From Alphaproteobacteria bacterium (lineage in GTDB: Bacteria; Pseudomonadota; Alphaproteobacteria; SP197): 37,808 nt of DNA. The position numbers and the translations under genes are program-made. This document shows, piece by piece, positions 26,016-34,869 of this stretch (within the stretch, counting starts at the first letter, position 1; each line of letters begins with the position of its first letter). The stretch covers positions 1-37,808 of the forward strand of contig JANQGO010000090.1 in the NCBI GenBank assembly GCA_028277285.1. The letters run 5' to 3'. The notes under the pieces were generated by a model. That model searched no databases and had not been told where the DNA came from. It saw only the letters and a program-made list of their open reading frames with translations.

Positions 26016-26669
26016 TCACCAGGCGATCGACAGCGGCGTCTGTGGACCCAGATCAATCGACCGGCCCTGTCGTCCGCGATCAAGCTCGATATGAAGAAGC
26101 GGCGCCATCGCGACCTCGACCCGGCATAACTTGTTCTGCGCCAGCATGGTCAGGGCGGGCGAAACGGATGGCGCCACCGTCGAGGCGACCACGACATCGC
26201 TGACTGCCGTTGCGCCGCAGGCATGATCGGGACCGCTGCCGTGAGCCGGCAGACCGGGAGGCAAGACGAACACAAGCGGCGCGCCACGCGACGCCGGTTC
26301 ATCGGCCAGCAGAATGGCCGAAGGCTCGGGCAGATAGGCGGGGCGGTAGGGGACATAGGGAAAGGGAATGGCGCCGCCCGCGTCTGAATCGCCACGCAAT
26401 GCGATGCCGAACGGCGAGGCCGCCGTATCCTTCCACCGCGAACGCCCGTCGAGCTCGGTCGGCCGGGTGATCGCCGCGGTCACCTCGCCGCGGCCCGCCA
26501 CCCACAGGAACTCCAGATAGCCGTTCTCGAAAAAGACACACCGGTTGGCGGTGCCTTGTCCCGGATGATCACGCCGCGCGGCGACCGTGAAGCCGGCTTC
26601 CGACAAACGTCCGGCCGCAGCGTCATACGCGTCGGTCAGCACGAACACATGGTCAAGCCGGAAAGCCAC
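26016..26669 (-). CDS. VOC-superfamily (glyoxalase-like) protein
   Basis: A 217-residue protein with a vicinal-oxygen-chelate opening: MAFRLDHVFVLTDAYDAAAGRLSEAGFTVAARRDHPGQGTANRCVFFENGYLEFLWVA. This corresponds to the beta-alpha-beta-beta-beta unit with metal-ligand candidates His7 and the Glu in YLEFLW. The second half is less clear. It lies 29 bases after the ABC ATPase stop and may be the last gene of that transporter operon. Members of this branch are mostly uncharacterised, so no reaction is assigned. Confidence 0.75.
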   Translation of the reverse strand: MAFRLDHVFVLTDAYDAAAGRLSEAGFTVAARRDHPGQGTANRCVFFENGYLEFLWVAGRGEVTAAITRPTELDGRSRWKDTAASPFGIALRGDSDAGGAIPFPYVPYRPAYLPEPSAILLADEPASRGAPLVFVLPPGLPAHGSGPDHACGATAVSDVVVASTVAPSVSPALTMLAQNKLCRVEVAMAPLLHIELDRGRQGRSIDLGPQTPLSIAW

Positions 26670-26698
26670 GGCCTCGCGTCAGCCGGGCGGTGGGAGGG

Positions 26699-28351
26699 TC
26701 AAGACGTGCGCGCTTTGGCGTCGATCTCGAAGAGGTCGCCGCGCTCGCGCAGCACCGTATCCAGCCAGTCGGTGCGCATCTCCGGCACCGAGGCCAGCAG
26801 CTTGCGGGTGTAGTCCTCTTTCTGCGGCGGCGTGAAGATATCCTCGGTCGGCCCCTGCTCGACCACGCCGCCTTTCCACATCACCACGGTCCGGTCGGCG
26901 ATGTTGCGCACGATGCCGAGGTCATGGGTGATGAACATGTAAGCGATGTCGGTTTCCTTCTGCAGGCGCTCCAGGAGCTCCAGGATGCCGGCGGCGACAA
27001 CCTGGTCGAGCGCCGATGTCACCTCGTCGCAGATGATGAGCTCGGGGTCGGCGGCAAGGGCGCGTGCGATGCACACACGCTGCTTCTGGCCGCCGGACAA
27101 TTGGCCCGGGAACCTTTCGCCGAATTCCGGCGTCAGGTCGATCTGTGCCAGCAGTTCGGCGACGCGTTCGTCGCGTTTCTTGCCGGTCAGCCCGAAGTAG
27201 AAGGTCAAGGGGCGGCCGATAATCTCCGCCACCGTCTGACGCGGGTTAATCGCGACATCGGGCATCTGATAGATCATCTGGACCTTGCGCAGCTCGTCGC
27301 GCTTGCGGTCCTTCAGCGCGCGGCTGAATGCCTGACCCTCGTATTCGACAACGCCCTCGAACGGCGGCAACAGGCCGGTGACGACGCGGGCCAGGGTCGA
27401 CTTGCCGCTGCCCGACTCGCCCACCACGGCCACCGTCTCGCCCTTGGCGATGTGGACGTTGATGTTCTCCAGCACATTGGTCTTGCCGTCATAGCTGGCG
27501 GTCACGTCCTTGATCGCCAGCAGCGGCGGATCGGGCATCTTGACGTCGACCTTCGGTTTCGGCTCGCCCTTGCGCGCGGAGATCAGCTCCTTGGTATAGG
27601 GCTCGCGCGGATCCTCCAGGATCTGCTGGGTCTCGCCGACCTCGATCATGTCGCCATAACGCAGCACCATGATGCGGTCGGCGATCTGGGCGACGACGGC
27701 GAGGTCATGGGTGATGTAAAGCGCCGAGGTGTTGTTGTTGCGAATGAGATCGCGCACCGTCGCCAGCACTTCGATCTGCGTCGTCACGTCAAGCGCCGTG
27801 GTCGGCTCGTCCAGCACCAGCAGATCAGGGCCGCAGGTCATCGCCATCGCCGACATGACGCGCTGAAGCTGACCGCCGGAAACCTGATGCGGATACCGCA
27901 CGCCGATCGTGTCCGGCGACGGCAGATCCAGGCGCGTATAGAGTTCGATCGCGCGCGCGGTCGCATCCTTCTCGTGCATCACCTCGTGACGGATCGCGGT
28001 CTCGCACACCTGGTCGTTGAGACGCTTGGCCGGGTTGAACGACGCCGCCGCGCTCTGGGCGATATAGGCGGCGCGCACGCCGCGCATTTCGCGCCGCTGC
28101 TCCTCGTCCAACGTCATCAGGTCGGTGCCGTCGAAAAAAATCTTGCCGCCGGTGATCTTGCAGCCGGTCCGCGCAAAGGCCATCGACGCCAGGCCGATGG
28201 TCGACTTGCCGGCGCCGGATTCACCGATCAGACCGAGAACCTCGCCGCGTTTGAGCTGCAGGTCGACATCGTTGACGATGCGGTTGATGCCGCCTTCGCC
28301 ACCGCGCGCTTCGATCCGAAGCTTCTGCATATCGAGAAGGTGCTCGGTCAA
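26699..28351 (-). CDS. Dipeptide/oligopeptide-type ABC transporter, fused double ATPase
   Basis: Cytoplasmic energy unit of a peptide/nickel-family ABC importer with the DppD- and DppF-like ATPases in one 550-residue chain. The first half has Walker A GESGAGKS (43-50), signature VSGGQLQR and LLVLDEPTTALD. The second half has GESGSGKSTLA, LSGGQKQR and a Walker B segment reading LIICDEVTSALD. The start is TTG 28351, overlapping the permease stop (TTGA) with GAGGAG eight bases before; ATG 28330 is an alternative. Permease genes lie directly upstream on the same strand. Substrate could be di- or oligopeptides or other small amides; a dedicated binding protein gene is not in the operon. Confidence 0.92.
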   Translation of the reverse strand: MTEHLLDMQKLRIEARGGEGGINRIVNDVDLQLKRGEVLGLIGESGAGKSTIGLASMAFARTGCKITGGKIFFDGTDLMTLDEEQRREMRGVRAAYIAQSAAASFNPAKRLNDQVCETAIRHEVMHEKDATARAIELYTRLDLPSPDTIGVRYPHQVSGGQLQRVMSAMAMTCGPDLLVLDEPTTALDVTTQIEVLATVRDLIRNNNTSALYITHDLAVVAQIADRIMVLRYGDMIEVGETQQILEDPREPYTKELISARKGEPKPKVDVKMPDPPLLAIKDVTASYDGKTNVLENINVHIAKGETVAVVGESGSGKSTLARVVTGLLPPFEGVVEYEGQAFSRALKDRKRDELRKVQMIYQMPDVAINPRQTVAEIIGRPLTFYFGLTGKKRDERVAELLAQIDLTPEFGERFPGQLSGGQKQRVCIARALAADPELIICDEVTSALDQVVAAGILELLERLQKETDIAYMFITHDLGIVRNIADRTVVMWKGGVVEQGPTEDIFTPPQKEDYTRKLLASVPEMRTDWLDTVLRERGDLFEIDAKARTS

Positions 28352-29199
28352 TGGTCTGACTCCTCGAACGCTGCGGCCACCGAACGGTTCTGCTTGGCCA
28401 GGATGAAGTCGACGAGGAGGTTGACGCCGACGGTCAGGATACCGATCGCGGCGGCGGGATAGAGCGGCGCCGCGATGCCGTAGGTGATGGCGGCGCTGTT
28501 CTCACGCACCATACCGCCCCAGTCCGCGTAGGGCGGCTGGATGCCCAGGCCCAGGAAGCTCAACGATGCGATGAACAGGAAGGCGAAGCTGAAGCGCAAG
28601 CCGAACTCCGCGATCAGCGGCGTCACCGTATTGGGGAGCACCTCGCGGCGCATGATCCACCAAAGCCCCTCGCCGCGCAGACGCGCGGCCTCGACGAACT
28701 CCATCACCGCGACATCCATCGCGATGGCGCGCGACAGGCGGAAGACACGGGTCGAGTCCAGGACGGCGATGACCAGGATCAGGATATAGATCTCCGAACC
28801 CAGCACCGAGATCACGACCAGCGCCAGAATCAAGGTCGGGATCGCCATCAGCGCGTCGACGATGCGGCTTAGGATCTGGTCCATCGCGCCGCGTACGACC
28901 GCGGCGGTAAAGCCGGCCAGGATGCCCATGGTGAATGACAGGATGGTCGCGATCAGCGCCACCGTGATCGTCGTCTGCGCGCCATAGATCATGCGCGTCA
29001 GCATGTCGCGTCCCAGCTGATCACCGCCCAGCCAATGCTCGGCGCTGGGCGGCGCCCAGACGCTGGTGACCAGCGCGGTTTCGCCGTAGGGCGCTATCCA
29101 CTGCGCGGTGATGACGACGAAGACGTTGATCAAGATGATGATGACGCCGATCTTTGACGTGAGCGGCATTTCGCCGAAGAGAGCCAGTGCTTTTTTCAT
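28348..29199 (-). CDS. ABC transporter permease, DppC/OppC-like
   Basis: Inner-membrane permease of 283 residues, with about six membrane helices. The N-terminal part has a membrane anchor (KIGVIIILINVFVVITAQW), then ENWLGxDxxGRD-like APPSAEHWLGGDQLGRDMLTRMIYGAQTT, typical of DppC. The EAA-type coupling loop is EFVEAARLRGEGLWWIMRREVLPN. It lies 7 bases after the DppB-like gene and overlaps the ATPase start, consistent with one operon. Confidence 0.92.
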   Translation of the reverse strand: MKKALALFGEMPLTSKIGVIIILINVFVVITAQWIAPYGETALVTSVWAPPSAEHWLGGDQLGRDMLTRMIYGAQTTITVALIATILSFTMGILAGFTAAVVRGAMDQILSRIVDALMAIPTLILALVVISVLGSEIYILILVIAVLDSTRVFRLSRAIAMDVAVMEFVEAARLRGEGLWWIMRREVLPNTVTPLIAEFGLRFSFAFLFIASLSFLGLGIQPPYADWGGMVRENSAAITYGIAAPLYPAAAIGILTVGVNLLVDFILAKQNRSVAAAFEESDH

Positions 29200-29206
29200 C
29201 GCGGGC

Positions 29207-30154
29207 CTACTTCGGATGCCTGAGGCGCGGGTTGGCCAGGATCGACAGGATGTCGGCGGTCAGGTTCAGCCCGACATAGGTCATGGCAAAGATCAGTCCG
29301 CAGGCCTGCACGATCGGCACGTCGCGTTTCGAGACCGCATCGACCATGTATTGGCCCATGCCGGGATAGGTGAAGACGACCTCCACGACGACAACGCCGA
29401 CGACCAGATAGGCCAGGTTCAGGACGACCACGTTGATGATCGGCGACAACGCGTTGGGCAGCGCGTGCTGCACGACGACGCGCCAGTTCTTGATACCCTT
29501 CAGTTGTGCCATCTCGATATAGGGAGAGTTCATGACCGAGATGACCGCCGCGCGCGTCATGCGCATCATGTGCGCCAAGACCACCAGCGTCAGCGTGATG
29601 GCGGGCAGGATCAGCGCCGCCAGCGTCTCGCCGAAATCCATGCGGTCGTTGATGTTCGACAGGCTGGGCAGCCAGCCGAACTTGACCGCCACGAACAGGA
29701 TAAGGATGTAGCCGACGAAGAACTCGGGCACCGAGATGATCATCAGCGTGGAGACCGAGATCGACTTGTCGAACGCCGTGCCCTGCTTGATCGCGGCGAT
29801 CAGGCCGAGGGTAATCGCGAACGGAACAGCGATGATCGCGGCCAATCCCGCCAGGGTCAGCGTGTTGCCGAATCGCTCGAAGACCTGCTCGGCGATGGGG
29901 CGACGATTGCTCAGCGAACTGCCGAGGTCGCCCTGCAAAAAGTTGCCGAGCCAGTCGAAATAGCGGAGGTAAGCTGGCCGGTCGAGGCCCAGGGACGAGC
30001 GAATCGCCGCCAGGTTTTCTTCGGTCGCCGCTTGCCCCAAGATCGCCGCCGCCACGTCGCCGGGAAGAATTTCCGTGCCGGCAAAAATGATGACCGAAAC
30101 AACAACCAGAGTCAGCAGACCAAGCGCTAAGCGCCTAACAATCAGGCCAAACAT
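29207..30154 (-). CDS. ABC transporter permease, DppB/OppB-like
   Basis: Inner-membrane permease, 315 residues, that pairs with the DppC-like protein. It shows GLIVRRLALGLLTLVVVSVIIFAGTEILPGD at the start, DRPAYLRYFDWLGNFLQGDLGSSL, the coupling motif EMAQLKGIKNWRVVVQHALPNAL and VVVVEVVFTYPGMGQYMVDAV near the end, all family hallmarks. It is the first gene of the transporter operon. The 297-base region upstream has no clear promoter to my eye. Confidence 0.93.
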   Translation of the reverse strand: MFGLIVRRLALGLLTLVVVSVIIFAGTEILPGDVAAAILGQAATEENLAAIRSSLGLDRPAYLRYFDWLGNFLQGDLGSSLSNRRPIAEQVFERFGNTLTLAGLAAIIAVPFAITLGLIAAIKQGTAFDKSISVSTLMIISVPEFFVGYILILFVAVKFGWLPSLSNINDRMDFGETLAALILPAITLTLVVLAHMMRMTRAAVISVMNSPYIEMAQLKGIKNWRVVVQHALPNALSPIINVVVLNLAYLVVGVVVVEVVFTYPGMGQYMVDAVSKRDVPIVQACGLIFAMTYVGLNLTADILSILANPRLRHPK

Positions 30155-30451
30155 GGCGCCCCCGTCTCTCTAAAGGACGCAACCTGCGCATTGCGCGGCA
30201 CCAAGCGTGCGCGCCCACGCATACCGGCTGATACTCTCAAAACGCTCCCCCTTTTTATTCGGGGTCCCTCCGTTGCGGCACACTTTTTGAGCCCCATGAA
30301 CCGCGTCAGGACCTCTCGCTTGGCGATATTGAAGCCGATTGTCCAAACCTTGGGAACCCCAAATGTCAGCAGCGGCGATCCGCACCCACCCTGAAAGCCG
30401 CGGATTCCAAGGCGTTTGACGGCAATTTGACCGCCATCGCTGACAGGCTTC
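30155..30451. other. Non-coding gap between permease and M20 genes
   Basis: No gene is supported here. It includes TTTGACGGCAA followed by TTTGACCGCCA, a short direct repeat at about 30415-30440, downstream of the M20 stop. It should contain the promoter for the ABC operon, but no strong -10/-35 pair or terminator is seen. The 67-71-residue ORFs listed in the track have no recognisable features. Confidence 0.4.
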
Positions 30452-32035
30452 TCACGCTGTCACGGGAACGTACCATTCCTCGCCGCGCACGGTGGTGACG
30501 TATTCCGGCCAGTGGAATCCCACCGGCGGATCAAAGTCGGGTGGCAGCAAGGGCGGCACCCACTTAGCGCCGCCGCGCCCGCCGCCGGTTCGCTCCTCAA
30601 ACTCCGCGCGCGCCTTGTCGAGCTCTTCGGGTTGGGTCAACAGGTCGATGACGGTGGCGCCGATCGTCTTGGCGGCGCATATGACGGTCGGGTCGATGGT
30701 CGGCGCGTAACCGCCCAAGGCGTTCCACGACCACGCGGGATAGTCGTAGCCGGCCTTCGGCGCCTTCAGCGTGCAACGGCCGACGATCAAGCGCACCGTC
30801 GGCGTGTGCCAGGTCCAGTCGACATAGTCGTCCGACGTATAGTTCAATTGCCAGGGTGGCAATTGCTGCCTGAGTTGCGCCTCGCCGTCTTCGGGATCGT
30901 TCAACGTCACCATCTCATCCAGCAGCGGCTGTTCCATGGGTTCGAAACCCAGGTTCTCTTGCATCTCCCGGCAAAAGGCGATGGCGTCGTCGTCGAATTG
31001 CGGCGGGCCGACCAGTTCGAGATTGCGATAACACAACCGCGCCATCGCATGATTGGGCAGACCGACACGAGTCTTGGTGACCCACGCCTTGGTCACGCGG
31101 CAATGGGTCATGGCCGCCACATGTTCGGCGTTTTGATCCAGCACCTCGGCGATGCGCTGCTGCATCTTCAGGTCCGGCGAGCGCCAGGAGTACTGGATCT
31201 GGCTGAAGCGCGGCGCCAGGTTGTCCGACGTCGCGTCGCCGGTGCCCAGGATCGCCTCATTCAGCGTCCAGGTGCCGGTGTGCGGCAGCATGGATTCCTT
31301 GGTGTACTTCGTCGTCGTGTACATCAGGCACAGCGCGTCGTTGGCGCCCGGTGCGCGCGCCACCGTGTGCGCGCTGGAACCGCCGGTCGCCACCATGCCC
31401 CGCCATGTCTCCGGCTCTTCACAGTCGAAGGTGTAGATGCAGCTCCAGTAGCTGCCGCAATGGGTGTCCCAGATCGCGGTGTTGGCGCGCAACGTGCCGT
31501 AAGACGGATGAAACGACACGGCGGCATCCATGTCGTCGTAGTAGCCCTTCGCGGCATGGACGGGTTTCGAGCCGCAGACCTTTTCCGCCGGTTCGCCCAT
31601 GAACTTCAGCCTGCCCTTGATGCCGTGGCTCTCCATCGCCGCCTTGGCCGCCAGGATGCCGCCAAGCGCGGCCATGCCGAGGGCGGAATGGGGATCGGTG
31701 TGGCCGGCCGCGGCGCGGTGCACGCCGTCGCGGGGCTTCTGGTAGGGCACACGGTCCTGGCAGTTGCCGGGCACGGCGTCGTATTCCGCATAGGAACCGA
31801 TGGTCGGCCCGTCGCCGTTCTGCCAGGTCGCGCAGAAGGCGGTCGGCATGCCGCCGGATCCCTCTTCGACCTCGAACCCTTCCTGGCGTAGCCGGTCGGC
31901 ATACCAGGCCGCCGACTTGTATTCCCGCCACGCGGGCTCGTGGAAATCCCAGATCGTCGCATGCCAGTCCGACAGAGTCGCACGGTTGTCGTCGACCCAA
32001 GTGAGAGCTGATTGCTTTTCGTCGTAGATCGCCAT
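30452..32035 (-). CDS. M20-family metallopeptidase/amidohydrolase (AbgB-like)
   Basis: Zinc-dependent amidase or peptidase of 527 residues, resembling the M20D group that includes aminobenzoyl-glutamate hydrolase subunit B. Metal and catalytic motifs are GSYAEYDAVPG, AAGHTDPHSALGMAAL, in which many relatives have GHGCGHNLLG, MGEPAEKVCGSK with the base Glu, and AAVSFHPSYG. I chose ATG 32035 (MAIYDEKQSALTWVDDN) over 32071 because GGAG lies eight bases upstream. It lies just upstream of a peptide-type ABC importer in the same orientation, 297 bases apart, which suggests it cleaves an imported amide or dipeptide. Substrate is unknown. The longer, altered His motif suggests a distinct subfamily. 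Confidence 0.84.
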   Translation of the reverse strand: MAIYDEKQSALTWVDDNRATLSDWHATIWDFHEPAWREYKSAAWYADRLRQEGFEVEEGSGGMPTAFCATWQNGDGPTIGSYAEYDAVPGNCQDRVPYQKPRDGVHRAAAGHTDPHSALGMAALGGILAAKAAMESHGIKGRLKFMGEPAEKVCGSKPVHAAKGYYDDMDAAVSFHPSYGTLRANTAIWDTHCGSYWSCIYTFDCEEPETWRGMVATGGSSAHTVARAPGANDALCLMYTTTKYTKESMLPHTGTWTLNEAILGTGDATSDNLAPRFSQIQYSWRSPDLKMQQRIAEVLDQNAEHVAAMTHCRVTKAWVTKTRVGLPNHAMARLCYRNLELVGPPQFDDDAIAFCREMQENLGFEPMEQPLLDEMVTLNDPEDGEAQLRQQLPPWQLNYTSDDYVDWTWHTPTVRLIVGRCTLKAPKAGYDYPAWSWNALGGYAPTIDPTVICAAKTIGATVIDLLTQPEELDKARAEFEERTGGGRGGAKWVPPLLPPDFDPPVGFHWPEYVTTVRGEEWYVPVTA

Positions 32036-32165
32036 GGCCCATTCTCCCCTGAAACGGATAACGACAAGCATGGGACGGCGGGCGCGACACGGTCAATCGG
32101 CGGTTGGGCGACTCGTGGCCGCTTGCTAGCATCGCTGGCGAGGGATCATCTTAAGGAGGCCGGCC

Positions 32166-33128
32166 ATGCCACAGGAACCGTTGAAACCCATCGGCAGCGA
32201 GGCGATCGCGCCCTTCACCTATCCCGACACCCTGCTGCGCGCGCAGCGCCGGGACGGACCGGAGGGTCTCGACATCGCGCTATTCGGCATGCCCTATGAC
32301 GGCGGCACGATTGCGCGCGACGGTGCGCGCCACGGCCCCGGCCAGATGCGCCAGATGTCGATCAACATCCGCGGCTGCAACATGGCGACCGGCGCAGCGC
32401 CCTTCGCCGATTGCCGCATTGCCGATATCGGGGATGCGCCGGTCAACTCCTTCGACCACGAACAGAGCGTCGATACGATGACGGCCTTCTGTAAGGAAAT
32501 CGCCGATGCGGGCGCCTGGCCGCTGGCCGCCGGCGGCGATCATCTGATCACCCTGCCCGTGCTCCGCGGCACCGTCGACTCGTCCGATCCGGTCGGCCTG
32601 GTGCATTTCGACGCCCATCCCGATACGCACGACGCGATCTTCGGCACCAAGTTGAACCACGCGACACCGTTCCGCCGCGCCATCGAAGAGGGTCTGGTCG
32701 ATCCCAAACGCCACGTCATGATCGGCCTGCGCGGCACGACGCGTGAGACCGATGCTGCGCTGGACTGGGCGCACGAGCAGGGCATCACCATGATCGATGC
32801 CGACATGTTCTTCGACCTCGGCGCCAAGGCGACGGCGGAGAAAGCCCGCGAGGTCGTTGGCGGCGGTCCGGTCTATGTCACGCTCGACATCGACGGCGTC
32901 GACCCCGCTGATATGCCGGGCACCGGCTCGCCGGAGCCGGGCGGCATGCGCATGCGCGACATGCAGGTTATTTTGAGGGGCCTGCGCGGCCTCGATATCG
33001 TCGGCGGTGACGTCAACGAGGTCTCACCGCCGCTCGACCCGACCGGTTACACGGCGCTCAACGCCGCCCACCTGATGTTCGAGATCCTCTGCCTGATGGG
33101 CGAGAACCGGGTGGCCCGCGAGCTCTAG
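32166..33128 (+). CDS. Agmatinase/ureohydrolase family enzyme
   Basis: Binuclear manganese hydrolase of the arginase family, 320 residues. It cleaves a guanidino compound (agmatine, guanidinobutyrate or similar) to urea and an amine. Metal-binding motifs are all present: GGDH (His126), DAHPDTHD (Asp149, His151, Asp153) and DIDGVDP (Asp241, Asp243). The N-terminal ALFGMPYDGGTIARDGARHGPGQMR is typical of agmatinase-like proteins. AAGGAGG five bases before ATG gives a strong ribosome site. It is a single-gene unit, ending before a long perfect hairpin. The enzyme fits the nitrogen-compound theme; which guanidine is used cannot be told. Confidence 0.9.
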   Translation: MPQEPLKPIGSEAIAPFTYPDTLLRAQRRDGPEGLDIALFGMPYDGGTIARDGARHGPGQMRQMSINIRGCNMATGAAPFADCRIADIGDAPVNSFDHEQSVDTMTAFCKEIADAGAWPLAAGGDHLITLPVLRGTVDSSDPVGLVHFDAHPDTHDAIFGTKLNHATPFRRAIEEGLVDPKRHVMIGLRGTTRETDAALDWAHEQGITMIDADMFFDLGAKATAEKAREVVGGGPVYVTLDIDGVDPADMPGTGSPEPGGMRMRDMQVILRGLRGLDIVGGDVNEVSPPLDPTGYTALNAAHLMFEILCLMGENRVAREL

Positions 33129-33141
33129 TCTAGGCGCTTCA

Positions 33142-33210
33142 CCGGCCCACTCCCCCGCCCGGCCACCCTGAGGATACTGCCATGGGTGGCCGGGCGGGGG
33201 AGTGGGCCGG
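33142..33210. terminator. Long perfect inverted repeat between convergent genes
   Basis: A perfect 27-base-pair inverted repeat: CCGGCCCACTCCCCCGCCCG... (33142-33168) mirrors ...CGGGCGGGGGAGTGGGCCGG (33184-33210), with a 15-base loop TGAGGATACTGCCAT. It lies 13 bases after the agmatinase-like stop and 22 bases before the permease stop, so it can end both transcripts. No U-tract follows. The extreme arm length is more than a simple terminator needs, so a dispersed palindromic repeat is an alternative. Confidence 0.7.
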
Positions 33211-33232
33211 CGACGGCACGGCCTGCAAATCA

Positions 33233-34528
33233 CTAGCCGCTCAGCCACGCGAACTTGGCGATGAAGACGGCGGCCAGCACCAGGACCGCGGGCTTGGCGT
33301 CGCGGAAGCGGCCGGAGGCGAGCTTCAGGACCGCGTAGGTGACGAAGCCGAGCGCCAGACCGTCGGCGATCGAGAAGGTGAACGGCATGGCGATCGCCAG
33401 AACAACGCCGGGCGCGTACTCCGTCACGTCGTTCCAGTCGATCTGGGTCAGCGCCTGGGTCATCAGGCAGGCGACGAACAGAAGCGCCGGCGCGGTCGCG
33501 TAGATCGGCACCGTGTCGGCCAAGGGCGACAGGAAAAGCGCGAACAGAAAGAGGATCGCGACGACCACCGCCGTCAGCCCGGTGCGCCCGCCTGCCCGGA
33601 CGCCGGCGGCGCTCTCCACATAACTCGTTACCGGCGACGTGCCGACGAAGGCGCCGGCCACGGTCGCGGTCGAATCGGCGATCAGGGCGCGTTTCAGGCG
33701 CGGCAGCTTGCCCTCGGCATCCAGCAGATTGGCGCGGTAGGCAACGCCGATCAGCGTGCCAGAGGTGTCAAAGAGATCGGTGAACAGAAAGGCGATGATG
33801 ACGGCGATCAGCGCCACGTCGAAGGCGCCGGCGATGTCGAGCGCGAAGAAGACGGGCGAGGGATCGGGCGGCACGTCGGCGATCCCCTGGAAGTCGCTGA
33901 CGCCCATCGCGATACCGACGGCCGTGACCGCCAGGATGCCGATGATGATGGCGCCCGGCACCTTCAGCGCGTCGAGCGCGGCAATGACGATGAAACCGGC
34001 GAGCGCCAGGATCACCGTCGTCTGCGTCAGGTCGCCCATGGCGACCAGGGTGACGGGATCGTCGACCACGATACCGGCGTTCTTGACCGCGATGATGCCG
34101 AGGAAGAGGCCGATGCCGGCGGCCGTCGCCATCTTCAGCGATTTGGGGATCGAGTTGATGATCCACTCGCGCACCGGCAGGACCGAGATAACGACGAAGA
34201 TCACGCCGGAGATGAAGACGGCGCCCAGGGCGACCTGCCAGGTATGGCCCATGCCAAGCACGACGCCGTAAGTGAAGAAGGCGTTCAGCCCCATGCCCGG
34301 CGCCTGGGCGATCGGGTAGTTGGCGTAGAGCCCCATGATGGCGCAGCCGAGCGCAGCGGCAAGGCAGGTCCCGACAAAGACCGCGTTAAAGTCCATGCCG
34401 GCATCCGACAGGATCGCCGGATTGACGAAGATGATGTAGGCCATGGTCAGGAACGTCGTGATTCCCGCCAAAAGCTCCGTGCGCACGTTGGTGCCGTGCT
34501 CTTCCAGCTTGAAGAAGCTGTTCAGCAT
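33233..34528 (-). CDS. NCS2/AzgA-family purine permease
   Basis: Membrane transporter of 431 residues with 12-14 hydrophobic helices, of the AzgA-type NCS2 group (hypoxanthine, guanine, adenine or xanthine uptake). Hallmarks are FFKLEEHGTNVRTELLAGITTFLTMAYIIFVNPAIL, AQAPGMGLNAFFTYGVV, LFTDLFDTSGTLIGVAYR and SAAGVRAGGRTGLTAVVVA. I chose ATG 34528 (MLNSFFKLEEHGTN) over the track's 34594 because family similarity starts there and GGGGGG precedes it. The single gene faces the agmatinase-like gene across the long hairpin. Purine import would supply nitrogen, in line with the amidohydrolases in the window. Confidence 0.9.
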   Translation of the reverse strand: MLNSFFKLEEHGTNVRTELLAGITTFLTMAYIIFVNPAILSDAGMDFNAVFVGTCLAAALGCAIMGLYANYPIAQAPGMGLNAFFTYGVVLGMGHTWQVALGAVFISGVIFVVISVLPVREWIINSIPKSLKMATAAGIGLFLGIIAVKNAGIVVDDPVTLVAMGDLTQTTVILALAGFIVIAALDALKVPGAIIIGILAVTAVGIAMGVSDFQGIADVPPDPSPVFFALDIAGAFDVALIAVIIAFLFTDLFDTSGTLIGVAYRANLLDAEGKLPRLKRALIADSTATVAGAFVGTSPVTSYVESAAGVRAGGRTGLTAVVVAILFLFALFLSPLADTVPIYATAPALLFVACLMTQALTQIDWNDVTEYAPGVVLAIAMPFTFSIADGLALGFVTYAVLKLASGRFRDAKPAVLVLAAVFIAKFAWLSG

Positions 34529-34592
34529 CGCTTGCCCCCCGGCTTGCGCCGCCTTCCCCAAGGCAGCCACGGACGGCACCGTAGAGCGGATC

Positions 34593-34631
34593 ATGGTTAG
34601 GTGGAACCGTCTTACGGTTCCACCTAACCAT
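34593..34631. repeat. Perfect 18-base-pair hairpin
   Basis: ATGGTTAGGTGGAACCGT (34593-34610) and ACGGTTCCACCTAACCAT (34614-34631) form a perfect stem with the loop CTT. It sits in the region between the purine permease and the oxygenase gene, which are divergently transcribed, so it is not in a terminator position. It is more likely a regulatory palindrome or part of the adjacent repeat. Confidence 0.65.
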
Positions 34632-34718
34632 GTGAATCCGCTCTCTATCTAAGAATAGAGCGGATTCACCTGTCTCGTCGGAATCGCGAAGCGATTCCAC
34701 CAAAACAGGATCTGCTCT
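34632..34718. repeat. Compound palindromic intergenic repeat
   Basis: GTGAATCCGCTCT (34632-34644) mirrors AGAGCGGATTCAC (34657-34669). This second arm also begins a larger imperfect palindrome, 34657-34718: AGAGCGGATTCACCTGTCTC... against ...CCAAAACAGGATCTGCTCT, centred on GGAATCGC-GAA-GCGATTCC. The AGAGCGGAT ... ATCTGCTCT ends and a GGAATCGC core resemble dispersed intergenic repeats I recall from alphaproteobacteria. The identity is inference from pattern. Confidence 0.65.
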
Positions 34719-34869
34719 ATCAGCCCGGCCGATGCCGTGCCCAGAGCTTGATCCACAGCCTCAAGCTGCTTATAGAGGGACGTACCAACTGGCACTTGGT
34801 CGTTTGTGAAGGGCCGCCGCCCGGCCGCATTCCCGGTCGCGCGGAACGCAAACGAAGGAGTTCGGTGCC
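34719..34869. promoter_or_regulatory. Upstream region of the 2-oxoglutarate oxygenase gene
   Basis: No gene is seen. AAGGAG, nine bases before ATG 34870, is the ribosome site. No promoter boxes are clear. Confidence 0.35.

Noticed and set aside
26690-28462. 590-residue plus-strand ORF opposite the ABC ATPase
   Set aside because: Same reason: the minus strand encodes an intact double ATPase with all motifs, and the plus ORF has none.
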